In this document: piece by piece, positions 27,745-36,769 of the stretch
Position numbering within the stretch: position 1 is the stretch's first letter
Layout of the letters: each line of letters starts with the position of its first letter
Assembly (NCBI RefSeq): GCF_014203755.1
Contig: NZ_JACHJS010000001.1
Coordinates: 248,001 to 312,000 of the forward strand
DNA: 64,000 nucleotides
Direction: 5' to 3'
From: Saccharothrix violaceirubra
GTDB lineage: Bacteria; Actinomycetota; Actinomycetes; Mycobacteriales; Pseudonocardiaceae
The notes under the pieces: model-generated
Databases searched by the model: none
Told to the model about the DNA's origin: nothing
Seen by the model: only the letters and a program-made list of their open reading frames with translations
Position numbers and translations under genes: made by a program

Positions 27745-29520
27745 GTGGGTCTGAGCGTCGCGGTGGACTTCGGCACCTCCAGCACCTGCGTGGCGATCTC
27801 GGTCGACGGTCGGGAGCCGCAGGTGGTGGTGGTCGACGGCCGCCCCCTCGTGCCCTCGGCGGTGTTCGCCGCCGCCGACGGCACGCTGTTCGTCGGGCAG
27901 GAGGCCGAACGCCAGGCCGCCGTCGACCCGTCGCGCTACGAGCCGCACCCCAAGCGCCGCGTCGACGAGGGCGAGCTGCTGCTGGGCACGAGCGTGCTGC
28001 CGGTCGTGGACGTGGTGCGCGCGGTGCTGCGCCGCGCGGTCGACGAGGCACGGCACGTGGCGGGCGGCGCGCAGGTCGACCTGCTCGTGCTCACGCACCC
28101 GGCAGACTGGGGCGCGATCCGCACCCGCGTGCTGCTCCAGGCCGGGCGCGGGCTCGGCCAGGAGATCAGGCTGGTGCCCGAACCCGTGGCCGCGGCGGTG
28201 TTCCACTCGGCGACGCACGCCCTGTCCGACGGCGCCGCGCTCGCCGTGCTCGACATCGGCGGCGGCACGGTGGACGCGAGTGTCGTGGTCGCGCGGGGCA
28301 AGTCGTTCCGCGTCCTGGCGACGAAGGGCGATCCGGCGTTCGGCGGCGCGGACATCGACCAGGCGTTGCTCGAACACGTCGGTTCGCTGGTCTCGCCCGG
28401 CGACCCGGAGGCGTGGCGGCGGTTGGTCGAGGGCCGGGAGTTGGCCGATCGGCGCAAGCGGCGCGTGCTGGGCCAGGACGTGCGCGGTGCCAAGGAGACG
28501 TTGTCCCGGCACGCGTACACCGACGTGCCGATGCCGCCGCCGTTCCCGGACGCCCACGTGACCCGGTCCGATCTCGAACGGCTGGTGACCGGGCCGCTGG
28601 ACCGGGCCGCCGCGCTGGTCGCCACGGCCGTGCGCGAGGCCGGGCTGAGCCCGCGCGGGCTCGCGGGCGTGTTCCTGGTCGGCGGCACGAGCCGGATCCC
28701 GTTGGTGGCGCGGCTGGTCCGCGAGCAGACCGGTGTGCTGCCGACGAGCATCGACCAGCCCGAGACGGTCGTGGCGCGGGGCGCGTTGCGCGCGGTCTCG
28801 CAGGACCCGTTGCGCACGGGCGCGTTGCCGCCGGGGCCGGACGAGGTCACCCACAAGATCACGCCGGACGACGCGACGCGGCGGATCACCCGGCGGATCG
28901 TGCCGCGGCGCCCGCCGTCGGCGCCGTTCCCGCCGGTCGACTTCCCCGCTCCCCGCCCGGCCGCGCCGACGCGGCGGTCACGGGCGCCGTGGTTGATCGG
29001 CGGCGCGGTGGCGCTGGTGGTCGTGGTCGGCGGTTCGATCGCGTTGGCGCTCAACCGGGACCGCCTCGGCGGTCCGACGCCGACGTCCGCCGAGGGCCGG
29101 GTCGTGGCGCAGTACGACTACCGGTTCACGATGCCGGAGAGCTGGGAGCAGACCGGCAGCGACGCTTCCACCCGGAAGGTGCTGTTCAAGCCGAGGGCGG
29201 CGGCCACCGATCTGGAGGTGATCGCCGTGCAGGAGCAGAAGCTGACCTACGACTCGTCGCAGGAGCACGACCGGGCCGTCGGCGAGCTGCGCGCGGAGTA
29301 CGACCGGGGCTCGAACCTGTCCGGCTTCCAGCCCGCCGCGGACTTCGCCGGCAAGCGGGTGGTCCACTACCGTGAGGCGGCCGGTGCGGCGACCATCGAC
29401 TGGTACGTGCTGTTCCAGGGCACGGCGCAGGTCAGCGTCGGCTGCAAGTACCCGGCGGACGGCGGCGACCGCGTGCGTCCCGTGTGCGAGCAGGTCGTCC
29501 GGACGCTCACCGTCGACTGA
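27745..29520 (+). CDS. Hsp70-like type VII secretion-associated membrane protein, Rv3446c family
   Basis: 591 residues from GTG 27745, which sits 9 bases after AGAGGGG; in-frame ATGs at 27718 and 27736 are poorly spaced. Residues ~1-370 are an actin/Hsp70-like ATPase fold with phosphate loops (VAVDFGTSSTCVAI, LDIGGGTVDAS, LVGGTSRIP). After a basic, Pro-rich linker comes one membrane helix (PWLIGGAVALVVVVGGSIAL) and a ~150-residue extracytoplasmic domain. This matches the type VII-associated family of Rv3446c, which lies at the same place next to esxU and eccC4 in M. tuberculosis. It lacks an Hsp70 substrate-binding domain, so a regulatory or assembly role is more likely than chaperoning. The role is inferred. 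Confidence 0.85.
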   Translation: MGLSVAVDFGTSSTCVAISVDGREPQVVVVDGRPLVPSAVFAAADGTLFVGQEAERQAAVDPSRYEPHPKRRVDEGELLLGTSVLPVVDVVRAVLRRAVDEARHVAGGAQVDLLVLTHPADWGAIRTRVLLQAGRGLGQEIRLVPEPVAAAVFHSATHALSDGAALAVLDIGGGTVDASVVVARGKSFRVLATKGDPAFGGADIDQALLEHVGSLVSPGDPEAWRRLVEGRELADRRKRRVLGQDVRGAKETLSRHAYTDVPMPPPFPDAHVTRSDLERLVTGPLDRAAALVATAVREAGLSPRGLAGVFLVGGTSRIPLVARLVREQTGVLPTSIDQPETVVARGALRAVSQDPLRTGALPPGPDEVTHKITPDDATRRITRRIVPRRPPSAPFPPVDFPAPRPAAPTRRSRAPWLIGGAVALVVVVGGSIALALNRDRLGGPTPTSAEGRVVAQYDYRFTMPESWEQTGSDASTRKVLFKPRAAATDLEVIAVQEQKLTYDSSQEHDRAVGELRAEYDRGSNLSGFQPAADFAGKRVVHYREAAGAATIDWYVLFQGTAQVSVGCKYPADGGDRVRPVCEQVVRTLTVD

Positions 29521-29535
29521 AACCTGGGAGTGGCA

Positions 29536-29904
29536 ATGTCGGGTGTCCCGGAACTCGTCGGCCGGTTCCGCGCCGACGTCGGCGCGGCCGTGACCAGGGC
29601 CCGCCGCGCGGCCTCCGAAGCCGGCGTGCGGGTGGCCGCGCAACGCGCCGGCAACCGCACGCGGGGTGGTGGCGCGGCGACCTCCGGGGACGTGCGCCGG
29701 GTCGCGACCGGATTCCGCGTCGAACGCGGTCTGCCGCTCGGACCGGTGGATCTTCCCGAGTCCGAAGAATCGCGGAAGCAAACGGACACGAATGCAAATG
29801 CCGAGCCGCCTTCGAGGTTCCGTTCCGCGCCCGGTCCGCGTGGTCGACTTCCCCGTGAAAGTGGCGATGACGAGGACTTTTCGCAAGCGCGAATCCTCTC
29901 CTGA
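29536..29904 (+). CDS. small hypothetical protein between Rv3446c-like gene and esx pair
   Basis: 122 residues from ATG 29536, with GGGAG five bases upstream and 15 bases after the preceding stop. The N-terminal ~40 residues look helical (ELVGRFRADVGAAVTRARRAA); the rest is charged and low complexity. GC at third positions is high in the first half and falls in the second half, so the 3' end may be eroding or noncoding. I recognise no family. Position and ribosome site argue for a real operon member; composition argues for caution. Confidence 0.5.
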   Translation: MSGVPELVGRFRADVGAAVTRARRAASEAGVRVAAQRAGNRTRGGGAATSGDVRRVATGFRVERGLPLGPVDLPESEESRKQTDTNANAEPPSRFRSAPGPRGRLPRESGDDEDFSQARILS

Positions 29905-30055
29905 ACCACTCGCGAATGCGAACGCGTTTACGAGCGCAACTACTTCGAAGAAAGTCGCGACACCGTGGAACCGGACGTGACAGGGTCTGCGTCGGAAGTG
30001 GCGTACCGAGTAAGAACGGGTACGACCTGACTGACCCATGAAGGGGGTTCTCCCA

Positions 30056-30370
30056 ATGGCTGGTGGCTACGGTACCGGTACCGAGGAGCTCGTCGGCGCG
30101 GCGACGGACATCGTCAGCACCGACGAGCACGTCCAGGGCATCCTGCGCAGCCTCCGCGGCACGGTCGACACGGTCGGCGCGTCCTGGAAGGGGCAGGCCG
30201 CGACCGCGTTCCAGAACCTGATCAACCGGTTCGACGAGGACGCCCGCAAGCTCCAGGAGGCGCTGCGCGCCATCGCCGAGCAGATGAGCGGCAGCGCCGA
30301 CATCTACCGCCGGCAGGAAGAGGAGCAGAACCAGTCGATGGGTGGCCTGCTCGGCCGCCTGAACGGCTGA
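30056..30370 (+). CDS. WXG100 protein, EsxU/EsxB-like
   Basis: 104 residues from ATG 30056 (AAGGGGG upstream; an in-frame ATG at 30038 lacks a site). Two helices are joined by the W-x-G turn in GASWKGQAATAF, and YRRQE near the C-terminus fits the YxxxD/E export signal. It should pair with the next gene's product as a helical heterodimer exported by the ESX machine. Its position between the Rv3446c-like gene and rplM is that of esxU-esxT in M. tuberculosis. Which of the two is EsxT and which EsxU cannot be settled from sequence alone. Confidence 0.88.
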   Translation: MAGGYGTGTEELVGAATDIVSTDEHVQGILRSLRGTVDTVGASWKGQAATAFQNLINRFDEDARKLQEALRAIAEQMSGSADIYRRQEEEQNQSMGGLLGRLNG

Positions 30371-30429
30371 TCGACCGCTTCAGCTCTGCTCCATCACCAG
30401 CCAGGCACTGACTTCCGAAGGGGAGAACA

Positions 30430-30717
30430 ATGAACGAACGCATCGAAGTCAACTTCGGCGAGCTGGCGAACGCCGGCGGCGAGATCGCCTCGCAGGCCAA
30501 CCAGGTCCAGCAGGCGCTCGACGACCTGAAGCAGCGCCTCGCCCCCGTCATCGCCCAGTGGGACGGTGGCGCGTCGGAGGCCTACCAGCAGGCGCAGAAC
30601 CAGTGGAACACCTCGGCCGCCGACCTCCAGTCGGTGCTCGCCGCGATCGGTGTGGCCGTGCAGCAGGCGACCGACGCCTACCAGCAGGCCGAGCAGCAGA
30701 ACACCGTCCGCTGGTGA
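30430..30717 (+). CDS. WXG100 protein, EsxT/EsxA-like
   Basis: 95 residues, ATG with AGGGGAG upstream. Helix-turn-helix hairpin with W-x-G in AQWDGGASEAYQQ; a C-terminal YQQAE fits YxxxD/E and the chain ends NTVRW. At 95 residues it is the standard size. It is 59 bases after its partner gene and followed by a terminator, so the pair is transcribed apart from the ribosomal operon. It is probably secreted as a heterodimer with the preceding product. Confidence 0.9.
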   Translation: MNERIEVNFGELANAGGEIASQANQVQQALDDLKQRLAPVIAQWDGGASEAYQQAQNQWNTSAADLQSVLAAIGVAVQQATDAYQQAEQQNTVRW

Positions 30718-30749
30718 ATCGGGTTCACCCGATCGAAGCGTGACCCGGG

Positions 30750-30778
30750 CCCCGGCCCCCTTCGTGGGGGTGCCGGGG
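30750..30778 (+). terminator. terminator after the esx pair
   Basis: C-rich left arm (30750-30760) and G-rich right arm (30766-30778) around a TTCGT loop, with a one- or two-base bulge. It starts 33 bases past the stop. Confidence 0.65.
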
Positions 30779-30819
30779 TCCGTCCGTGTGCGGCGCCGGT
30801 CGCCCTAGTGGGGGTCGTT

Positions 30820-30849
30820 TTGACCCGGCCATGACCCACCCGGTATCTT
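30820..30849 (+). promoter_or_regulatory. sigma-70-type promoter for rplM-rpsI
   Basis: TTGACC at 30820-30825, 18 bases, TATCTT at 30844-30849. It lies 131 bases upstream of the rplM start in an otherwise gene-free gap, leaving a ~120-base leader. Confidence 0.55.
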
Positions 30850-30979
30850 TCTACGTTGTTGTGCGGTACTCGTGGCGCTGTGCGCGCCTCGTGTTCTGGT
30901 CCACTTGCCCACCTGGGGTCTTAAGGTCCTGAGCAACCGCCGCAATGACCCCAGACGCAAGTGACGACGAGGTAGACCC

Positions 30980-31423
30980 GTGCCCACGTACAGCCCGAAG
31001 CCCGGCGAGGTGACCCGAGCCTGGCACGTGATCGACGCCCAGGACGTGGTGCTCGGTCGGCTCGCCACCCAGGCCGCGACGCTGCTGCGCGGCAAGCACA
31101 AGCCCACTTACGCCCCGCACGTTGACACCGGCGACTTCGTCGTGATCATCAACGCGGACAAGGTGGCGTTGACCGGCAAGAAGCGTGACCAGGAGTTCGT
31201 GTACCGGCACTCCGGTTTCCCGGGCGGTCTGCGCAAGCAGTCCTTCGGCGAGGTGCTCGACACCCGCGCCGACCGGCTGGTCGAGAAGGCGATCAAGGGC
31301 ATGCTGCCCAAGAACCGCCTCGGCCGCGTGATCGCCGGCAAGCTCAAGGTCTACACGGGACCGAACCACCCGCACGCTGCGCAGCAGCCGCAGCCGTTCG
31401 AGATCAAGAAGGTCGCCCAGTGA
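30980..31423 (+). CDS. rplM: 50S ribosomal protein L13
   Basis: 147 residues, GTG start, full family length. Conserved segments include [37 protein letters not shown] and [12 protein letters not shown]13 is an early-assembly protein of the large subunit that binds 23S rRNA. Its stop overlaps the rpsI start by 4 bases. A recognisable promoter lies upstream. Confidence 0.97.
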   Translation: MPTYSPKPGEVTRAWHVIDAQDVVLGRLATQAATLLRGKHKPTYAPHVDTGDFVVIINADKVALTGKKRDQEFVYRHSGFPGGLRKQSFGEVLDTRADRLVEKAIKGMLPKNRLGRVIAGKLKVYTGPNHPHAAQQPQPFEIKKVAQ

Positions 31424-32067
31424 CCGAGCAGCAGACCGAGGACACCGACGTGACGACCCCCGAGGCCGCCGAGTTCGACGAGGCCGTGGAGGCCGTCGAG
31501 GCGGGCACCGCAGTCGAGGCCGAAGCCGTTGTCGAGGCTGACGCTGACGCCGAAGCCGTTGTCGAGGCGGACGCCGTCGAGGCCGACGCCGCGGACGAGG
31601 CCGACGACGCCGCCGTCGAAGGCGACGCCGAGGAGGAGTCCGCCGCGGCTCCGGTCGTGCGCCACCAGCTCAACGGTGCGCACCACCTGGCGCAGACCGT
31701 CGGCCGCCGCAAGGAGGCCATCGTCCGCGTGCGCCTGCTTCCCGGCACCGGCAAGTTCACCCTGAACGGCAAGTCGCTCGAGGCGTACTTCCCGAACAAG
31801 GTGCACCAGCAGCTCATCCGCGAGCCGCTGGTCACGACCGAGAAGCCGGAGACGTTCGACGTCGTCGCGAACCTGCGTGGCGGTGGCACCACCGGCCAGG
31901 CCGGTGCGCTGCGCCTCGCGATCGCCCGTGCGCTGATCGCCGTCGACTCCGAGGACCGCCCGGTCCTGAAGAAGGCCGGCTTCCTCACCCGCGACCCCCG
32001 GGTCAAGGAGCGCAAGAAGTACGGTCTGAAGAAGGCCCGCAAGGCGCCTCAGTACAGCAAGCGCTGA
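31420..32067 (+). CDS. rpsI: 30S ribosomal protein S9 with long acidic N-terminal extension
   Basis: 215 residues, GTG start overlapping the rplM stop. The S9 core (~85-215) begins [19 protein letters not shown] and ends PQYSKR, the tail that reaches the P-site tRNA. The first ~80 residues are an Asp/Glu/Ala/Val low-complexity extension with two perfect 20-base direct repeats in the DNA, which makes the protein much longer than the ~150 residues of M. tuberculosis S9. A GTG at 31450 could shorten the extension only slightly. Translational coupling to rplM supports the 31420 start. Confidence 0.95.
   Translation: MTEQQTEDTDVTTPEAAEFDEAVEAVEAGTAVEAEAVVEADADAEAVVEADAVEADAADEADDAAVEGDAEEESAAAPVVRHQLNGAHHLAQTVGRRKEAIVRVRLLPGTGKFTLNGKSLEAYFPNKVHQQLIREPLVTTEKPETFDVVANLRGGGTTGQAGALRLAIARALIAVDSEDRPVLKKAGFLTRDPRVKERKKYGLKKARKAPQYSKR
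31519..31568 (+). repeat. 20-base direct repeat inside rpsI
   Basis: The same 20 bases (beginning GCCGAAGCCG) occur at 31519-31538 and 31549-31568, 30 bases apart and in frame. They encode part of the acidic extension. Confidence 0.85.
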
Positions 32068-32096
32068 CCCTTCGCGGTCGAGCCCGAGCACCACCG

Positions 32097-32139
32097 CAGC
32101 GGGAGCAGCCAGTTCTTCGACGAACTGCTGCTCCCGCTG
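32097..32139 (+). terminator. strong terminator of rplM-rpsI
   Basis: CAGCGGGAGCAG (32097-32108) pairs with CTGCTCCCGCTG (32128-32139). An inner AGTTC/GAACT stem extends the hairpin, and TGCTTTTCCCC follows. Confidence 0.9.
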
Positions 32140-32190
32140 TGCTTTTCCCCGCCCGAAGATGTGTGGTTGATCACGGAGGCTCAGGCGACC

Positions 32191-33528
32191 ATGGCACGGT
32201 TGTTCGGCACCGACGGCGTCCGCGGACGCGCGAACACGACCCTCACCCCGGAACTGGCACTGTCCCTCGCTTCCGCCGCCGCCAGGGTCCTCGCCGAACA
32301 CGACCGCTCGCACCGGCCGGTCGCCGTCGTCGGCCGCGATCCCCGGGCCAGTGGCGAGATGCTGGAGGCCGCCGTCGTCGCGGGCCTCGCCGCCGCCGGC
32401 GCGGACGTGCTGCGGGTCGGCGTGCTGCCCACGCCGGCCGTGGCGTTCCTGGTCGCCGACCTCGGCGCGGACGTCGGCGTGATGATCTCCGCGTCGCACA
32501 ACCCCATGCCCGACAACGGCATCAAGCTCTTCGCGGCCGGCGGGCACAAGCTGCCCGACGCGGTCGAGGACGAGATCGAGCAGCGCATGGCCGACGCCGA
32601 CGCGCACCGGCCGACCGGTGCCGATGTCGGCCGCGTCCGCGACATCGCCGACGCCGAACGCCGCTACGTCGACCACCTGCTGTCGGTCACCCCGCACCGC
32701 CTCGACGGCATCAAGGTCGTCGTCGACTGCGCCAACGGCGCCGCGTCCGTCGCCGCCCCCGACCTGTACCGCCGCGCCGGCGCCGAGGTCGTGGAGATCC
32801 ACGCCGCGCCCGACGGCCTCAACATCAACGAGGGCTGCGGCTCGACCCACCTGGACCAGGTGCGTGCCGCTGTCCTCGAACACGGCGCCGACCTCGGCAT
32901 CGCGCACGACGGCGACGCCGACCGCTGCCTGGCCGTCGACGCGGCGGGCGTGGAGATCGACGGCGACCAGATCATGGCCGTGATCGCGCTGGCCATGCGG
33001 GACGCGGGCGAGCTGACCGACGACACGCTCGTGGCGACCGTGATGAGCAACCTCGGCCTGCACCTGGCCATGCGCGAGCACGGCATCACCCTGCGCACCA
33101 CCGCTGTCGGCGACCGGTACGTGCTGGAGGAGCTGCGGGCCGGCGGGTACGCGCTGGGCGGCGAGCAGTCCGGCCACGTCGTGCTGCCCGCGCACGCCAC
33201 GACCGGTGACGGCCTGCTGACCGCGTTGCGGCTCATGGCCCGCATGGCCCAGACCGGCAGATCGCTCGCCGACCTCGCGGGCGTGATGAAGCGGCTGCCG
33301 CAGGTGCTCGTGAACGTCGTCGTCGCGGACAAGGCGGCGGTGGCCGAGGCGGTCTCGGTGAACGACGCGGTGGCGGCCGTCACGGCGGAACTCGGCGACG
33401 AGGGACGCGTGCTGCTGCGCCCTTCCGGGACCGAGCAGTTGGTGCGCGTGATGGTCGAGGCGTCGACCCACGAGATCGCGGAAACGGCGGCGCGGCGACT
33501 CGCGGGCGTAGTGTCCTCTGTGCACTGA
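32191..33528 (+). CDS. glmM: phosphoglucosamine mutase
   Basis: 445 residues, ATG 32191 (ACGGAGG upstream). Catalytic Ser102 lies in [12 protein letters not shown], the metal loop is HDGDADRC, and the sugar loop is GGEQSGHVV. It converts glucosamine-6-phosphate to glucosamine-1-phosphate, the second step towards UDP-GlcNAc for peptidoglycan. GlmS, encoded 5 kb downstream, makes its substrate. It is monocistronic between the rpsI terminator and a type VII substrate operon. Confidence 0.97.
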   Translation: MARLFGTDGVRGRANTTLTPELALSLASAAARVLAEHDRSHRPVAVVGRDPRASGEMLEAAVVAGLAAAGADVLRVGVLPTPAVAFLVADLGADVGVMISASHNPMPDNGIKLFAAGGHKLPDAVEDEIEQRMADADAHRPTGADVGRVRDIADAERRYVDHLLSVTPHRLDGIKVVVDCANGAASVAAPDLYRRAGAEVVEIHAAPDGLNINEGCGSTHLDQVRAAVLEHGADLGIAHDGDADRCLAVDAAGVEIDGDQIMAVIALAMRDAGELTDDTLVATVMSNLGLHLAMREHGITLRTTAVGDRYVLEELRAGGYALGGEQSGHVVLPAHATTGDGLLTALRLMARMAQTGRSLADLAGVMKRLPQVLVNVVVADKAAVAEAVSVNDAVAAVTAELGDEGRVLLRPSGTEQLVRVMVEASTHEIAETAARRLAGVVSSVH

Positions 33529-33550
33529 TCGCCGTATTTGCTTAGGCACC

Positions 33551-33567
33551 GTGAATAGGCGTTCCGC
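33551..33567 (+). repeat. degenerate remnant of the 22-bp repeat
   Basis: After TAGGCACC comes GTGAATAGGCGTTCCG, which matches the terminal repeat variant with about one base deleted. It lies 22 bases past the glmM stop, the usual position of the family. It could be chance similarity. Confidence 0.35.
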
Positions 33568-33655
33568 GGTATTTCCCGCCGCCGAGCCGGCACCCTGACC
33601 ACGGAACCCGAAGACGCTTCGCGGCGTCCGATCGGGGAACGAGGGGAGGCAGGAC

Positions 33656-33949
33656 ATGGCCGGCTTCGGCGTCGGACCGGGTGAGTTGCAGAACGTGGCC
33701 AAGCAGTACCAGGACCACGGTGCGGACATCATCCAGATGAAGAGCGGGGTGACCCCGGCCGTCGGTGCGGGCCAGGTCGGCCGCAAGTTCCGCGGCGTCG
33801 AGACCAAGTACCGGTCCTATTTCGACCGCCTCGGCGCGAGCATGGAGACGTTCGGCACGGAAGCGAACAACGTGGCGCAACGTCTCAACGACGTGGCGAA
33901 GTCGTACGAGAGCAACGAATCGGCCACGTCCGGCCAGTTCCAGGGGTGA
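33656..33949 (+). CDS. EspC-like/WXG100-type type VII substrate
   Basis: 97 residues, ATG with AGGGGAGG upstream. Helical, no Cys; the turn region KFRGVETKY takes the place of W-x-G, as in the EspC (DUF2580) group of ESX-secreted proteins. C-terminal YESNE fits the YxxxD/E signal. The next gene starts within 5 bases, so the two are co-translated. In M. tuberculosis Rv3440c and Rv3439c occupy the same place between glmM and glmS, and may be counterparts. Confidence 0.78.
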   Translation: MAGFGVGPGELQNVAKQYQDHGADIIQMKSGVTPAVGAGQVGRKFRGVETKYRSYFDRLGASMETFGTEANNVAQRLNDVAKSYESNESATSGQFQG

Positions 33950-33953
33950 CGTG

Positions 33954-36767
33954 GTGGCAGACCAGAACGAGATCAAGCAGCTCCTCGACGACCCGAACGT
34001 CACGCCGGAGACCAAGAAGCAGTTGGTCCGCGCGCTGGCCGGTTCCGGTGGTTCGGAGGAGGACGTCCGCCGGTACGCCGAGGCGAACGGCGTCGAGGTC
34101 CCCGACGACCCGGGCTTCTGGCAGCACGCCGGCGGTGTCCTGCTCGCACCCGTGACCGGCGGCGCCAGCGTCGCCTACAACGTCAACGAGGAGATGGAGC
34201 ACGGCGCCTGGACGATGGAGGGCGGCGAGGCCGACTCCTTGGTGAACAAGGCCAAGGAGGAGCGCGAACTCGGCAGCACGCAGAAGGTGCTGAACGAGAC
34301 CGGCGACGTGCCCACGTCCGACGTGCTGCTCGACGCCGGCGCGCCCGGTCTGCGCTTCTTCGAGAAGTTCATCCCGATCTACGCCGAGGCCGCGCCGGTC
34401 ATCGGGCACAACGGCCAGGCGCCGCAGCTCACGGAGTACATCTACCGGAACTACGACGAGGTCTCCGAGATCGACTTCGCCAAGTTCCGCGAGGACGCCG
34501 AGAAGATCAACAAGGCCGCGGCCGACCTCGACAACCACGAGAACGGCCTGGGCACGGCGTGGAACGCGCTCGGCGCCTGGGAGGGCGACGCGGCCAACGC
34601 GGCCAACGGCTACAACGGCAAGTTCCTCAACACCGCGGGCACGTTCATCCAGAACACCAAGGGTGCGCCCGGCACGATCACGACCGCTGTGGGCACGATG
34701 CAGCAGCAGGTCAAGGAATTCGCCCAGCACGTGCACGACATGTACTCGGAGCAGTGCGGCGGGCTGACCGTCGACCAGGCCAAGGAAGCCATCCGGCAGG
34801 CCAAGGGCGACGTCTTCGAGAACGACGGCGGCATCCTCGACTGGCTGGCCGGCGTGCCGGGCTGGTTGACCGGCACGGTCATCGGCGCGATCTGCGGCGG
34901 ACCGCTGGGCATCCTCGTCGGCATGGGCTGGTCCGACTGGATCACCGACGTCCGCGACCGGATCATCGAGGACGCCAAGAACAAGCTGCGCGGGCTGTGC
35001 CAGGAGTTCGACGGCAAGAAGCAGGCGTTCGACGGGTACTGCCAGGCCGTGCAGACCGGCGTGCAGGGCACGTACGACACGATGTTCGGCCAGCTCGACG
35101 GCCAGCTCACCGACAAGCCGTTCGGGCAGGTCGGCGACCCGCCGTCGTTCACCGGCGAGCAGGGCGGTCGGGACAAGGTCGACCAGCCGGGTGGCACGTC
35201 CGGTACGCCCGGCGGCACGTCCGGTACGCCTGGTGGGGGCGGCACTCCGCCCGGTGGCGGCGGGACCCCGCCCGGTGGCGGCGGCACGCCCGAGGTGCCC
35301 AAGATCGAGAACCCGTTGGACAAGGACGGGGACGGGAAGCCGGACGTACCCGGTGACACCGATGGCGACGGCAAGCCCGACGACCTCGACGGTGACGGGA
35401 AGCCGGACGACCCGAACGCGGGCAAGCCGGACGGGCTCAAGGGCGAGGAAGAGCCGGAGACCGTCAAGATCCGCAGCGGTGAGAACGAGATCACGGTCAC
35501 CGAGCCGGACGAGAACGGCCACGTCAAGATCACCGTCGACACGCCGACGAGTGAGCCGAAGACCTACGACGTCGACTTCGGCAAGAACCCGGACGCGCTC
35601 AACGCGTTGTTGGGGCAGAACGGTGCGGCTCCGTTGACCGGGACCGTGCCGGGTGGGGCCGCGGCCGGTGGGACCGCGCCGACTCCGGCCGGTGGCCCCG
35701 CCTCCGCGGGCGACGGGTCGGTGCCGGTGCAGGCGGGTGCGGACGGCAAGGCGTTGATCGAGCTGGAGGGGTTGTCGATCACCGCCGAGGTCGATCCGCT
35801 CACCGGTGAGATCAACCTGACGGTCGACGACGGTGACGGGACGCCCGAGGAGTACGGGGTCGGGTTCGGTGCGGACAAGGCGGACGAGAAGCCCGGTGTG
35901 CCGGGTGACGTGACGACCTTGCCCGCGCCGGACGAGGGCTTCCGCGCGTTGCCGGTGGACGAAGGTTTCCACGCGTTGCCGGTGGACGGGCCGGTCGACG
36001 GCGGTGTCGGGCCGAGTGGGGCGACGCAGGAGGGTTCCGCGTCGGGTGGGTTCGGCTCGCCGGACGGTGTGACGCAGGGCAGTGCGGTGGCGGACGGTGT
36101 GGTCCAGGGTGGGCCCGCGCCGGCGGAGGGGGCGACGCAGGGCAGTGCCGTGTCGGGAGGTGTCGGTACGCCTGCCCAGGGCAGTGCTGTCCCGCCCGCC
36201 TGGGGTGTGCCCGTGGCGGATGTGAGTGCGCCCGTCCACGGCGATCAGGGTGCCTGGACCGCGCCGACCGGCGATCGACCGGCTCACGGTGACCACAGCT
36301 TCGGTGGACCGGCGCATGCCGGTGTGCCTGGTTCGGGGTGGGCCGCGCCCTCGTTCGACGGGGCGTCCAACGAGGGTGTGACCACCGCGTCGGGTGCGTC
36401 GATCCTGGGTGGGAACGGCGGGTTCGACGTCGCGGACTCCGTGCTTGGCGGTTCGGGTACGGACACGCCGTGGAGTGGGTCGGCCGGCGATGCGGACCTG
36501 GCGGACACCAACGCGTCCCAGGCCGGTGAAGCCGGGTCGGCGACGTTGCCGAGCATGCAGGACGGCCCTCATCAGACCACCGGTACGGCCGGTGGGGGCA
36601 TGATGGGCGGCGGGATGATGGGTGGCGGCATGGCCGGGGGCGGGCAGCAGCAGAACGGCGAGTCGGAGCGCAGCCCCAGTCAGTGGCGGACCAGCGGGTC
36701 GCTGTTCGACGACGACATGAACCTGAGTCGGGTGCAGGGCGTTCTGGGTGACGAGGGAGGTCGTTGA
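33954..36767 (+). CDS. large WXG100-like type VII protein with Ca-binding repeats
   Basis: About 937 residues; GTG 33954 has AGGGG upstream (33951 is an alternative). Residues ~1-60 form a small helical domain. A WXG100-like hairpin around residue 208 has LGAWEGDAANAANG. A hydrophobic Gly-rich segment at ~300-330 (GTVIGAICGGPLGILVGMG) may insert in a membrane. Residues ~456-490 hold three tandem Asp-rich loops (DKDGDGKPD, DTDGDGKPD, DLDGDGKPD), as in thrombospondin type 3/EF-hand-like Ca sites. The rest is Gly/Val/Ala/Pro low complexity ending in GGGMMGGG. No toxin domain is recognisable. Linkage to an EspC-like gene suggests an exported ESX protein. Confidence 0.75.
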   Translation: MADQNEIKQLLDDPNVTPETKKQLVRALAGSGGSEEDVRRYAEANGVEVPDDPGFWQHAGGVLLAPVTGGASVAYNVNEEMEHGAWTMEGGEADSLVNKAKEERELGSTQKVLNETGDVPTSDVLLDAGAPGLRFFEKFIPIYAEAAPVIGHNGQAPQLTEYIYRNYDEVSEIDFAKFREDAEKINKAAADLDNHENGLGTAWNALGAWEGDAANAANGYNGKFLNTAGTFIQNTKGAPGTITTAVGTMQQQVKEFAQHVHDMYSEQCGGLTVDQAKEAIRQAKGDVFENDGGILDWLAGVPGWLTGTVIGAICGGPLGILVGMGWSDWITDVRDRIIEDAKNKLRGLCQEFDGKKQAFDGYCQAVQTGVQGTYDTMFGQLDGQLTDKPFGQVGDPPSFTGEQGGRDKVDQPGGTSGTPGGTSGTPGGGGTPPGGGGTPPGGGGTPEVPKIENPLDKDGDGKPDVPGDTDGDGKPDDLDGDGKPDDPNAGKPDGLKGEEEPETVKIRSGENEITVTEPDENGHVKITVDTPTSEPKTYDVDFGKNPDALNALLGQNGAAPLTGTVPGGAAAGGTAPTPAGGPASAGDGSVPVQAGADGKALIELEGLSITAEVDPLTGEINLTVDDGDGTPEEYGVGFGADKADEKPGVPGDVTTLPAPDEGFRALPVDEGFHALPVDGPVDGGVGPSGATQEGSASGGFGSPDGVTQGSAVADGVVQGGPAPAEGATQGSAVSGGVGTPAQGSAVPPAWGVPVADVSAPVHGDQGAWTAPTGDRPAHGDHSFGGPAHAGVPGSGWAAPSFDGASNEGVTTASGASILGGNGGFDVADSVLGGSGTDTPWSGSAGDADLADTNASQAGEAGSATLPSMQDGPHQTTGTAGGGMMGGGMMGGGMAGGGQQQNGESERSPSQWRTSGSLFDDDMNLSRVQGVLGDEGGR

Positions 36768-36769
36768 CG

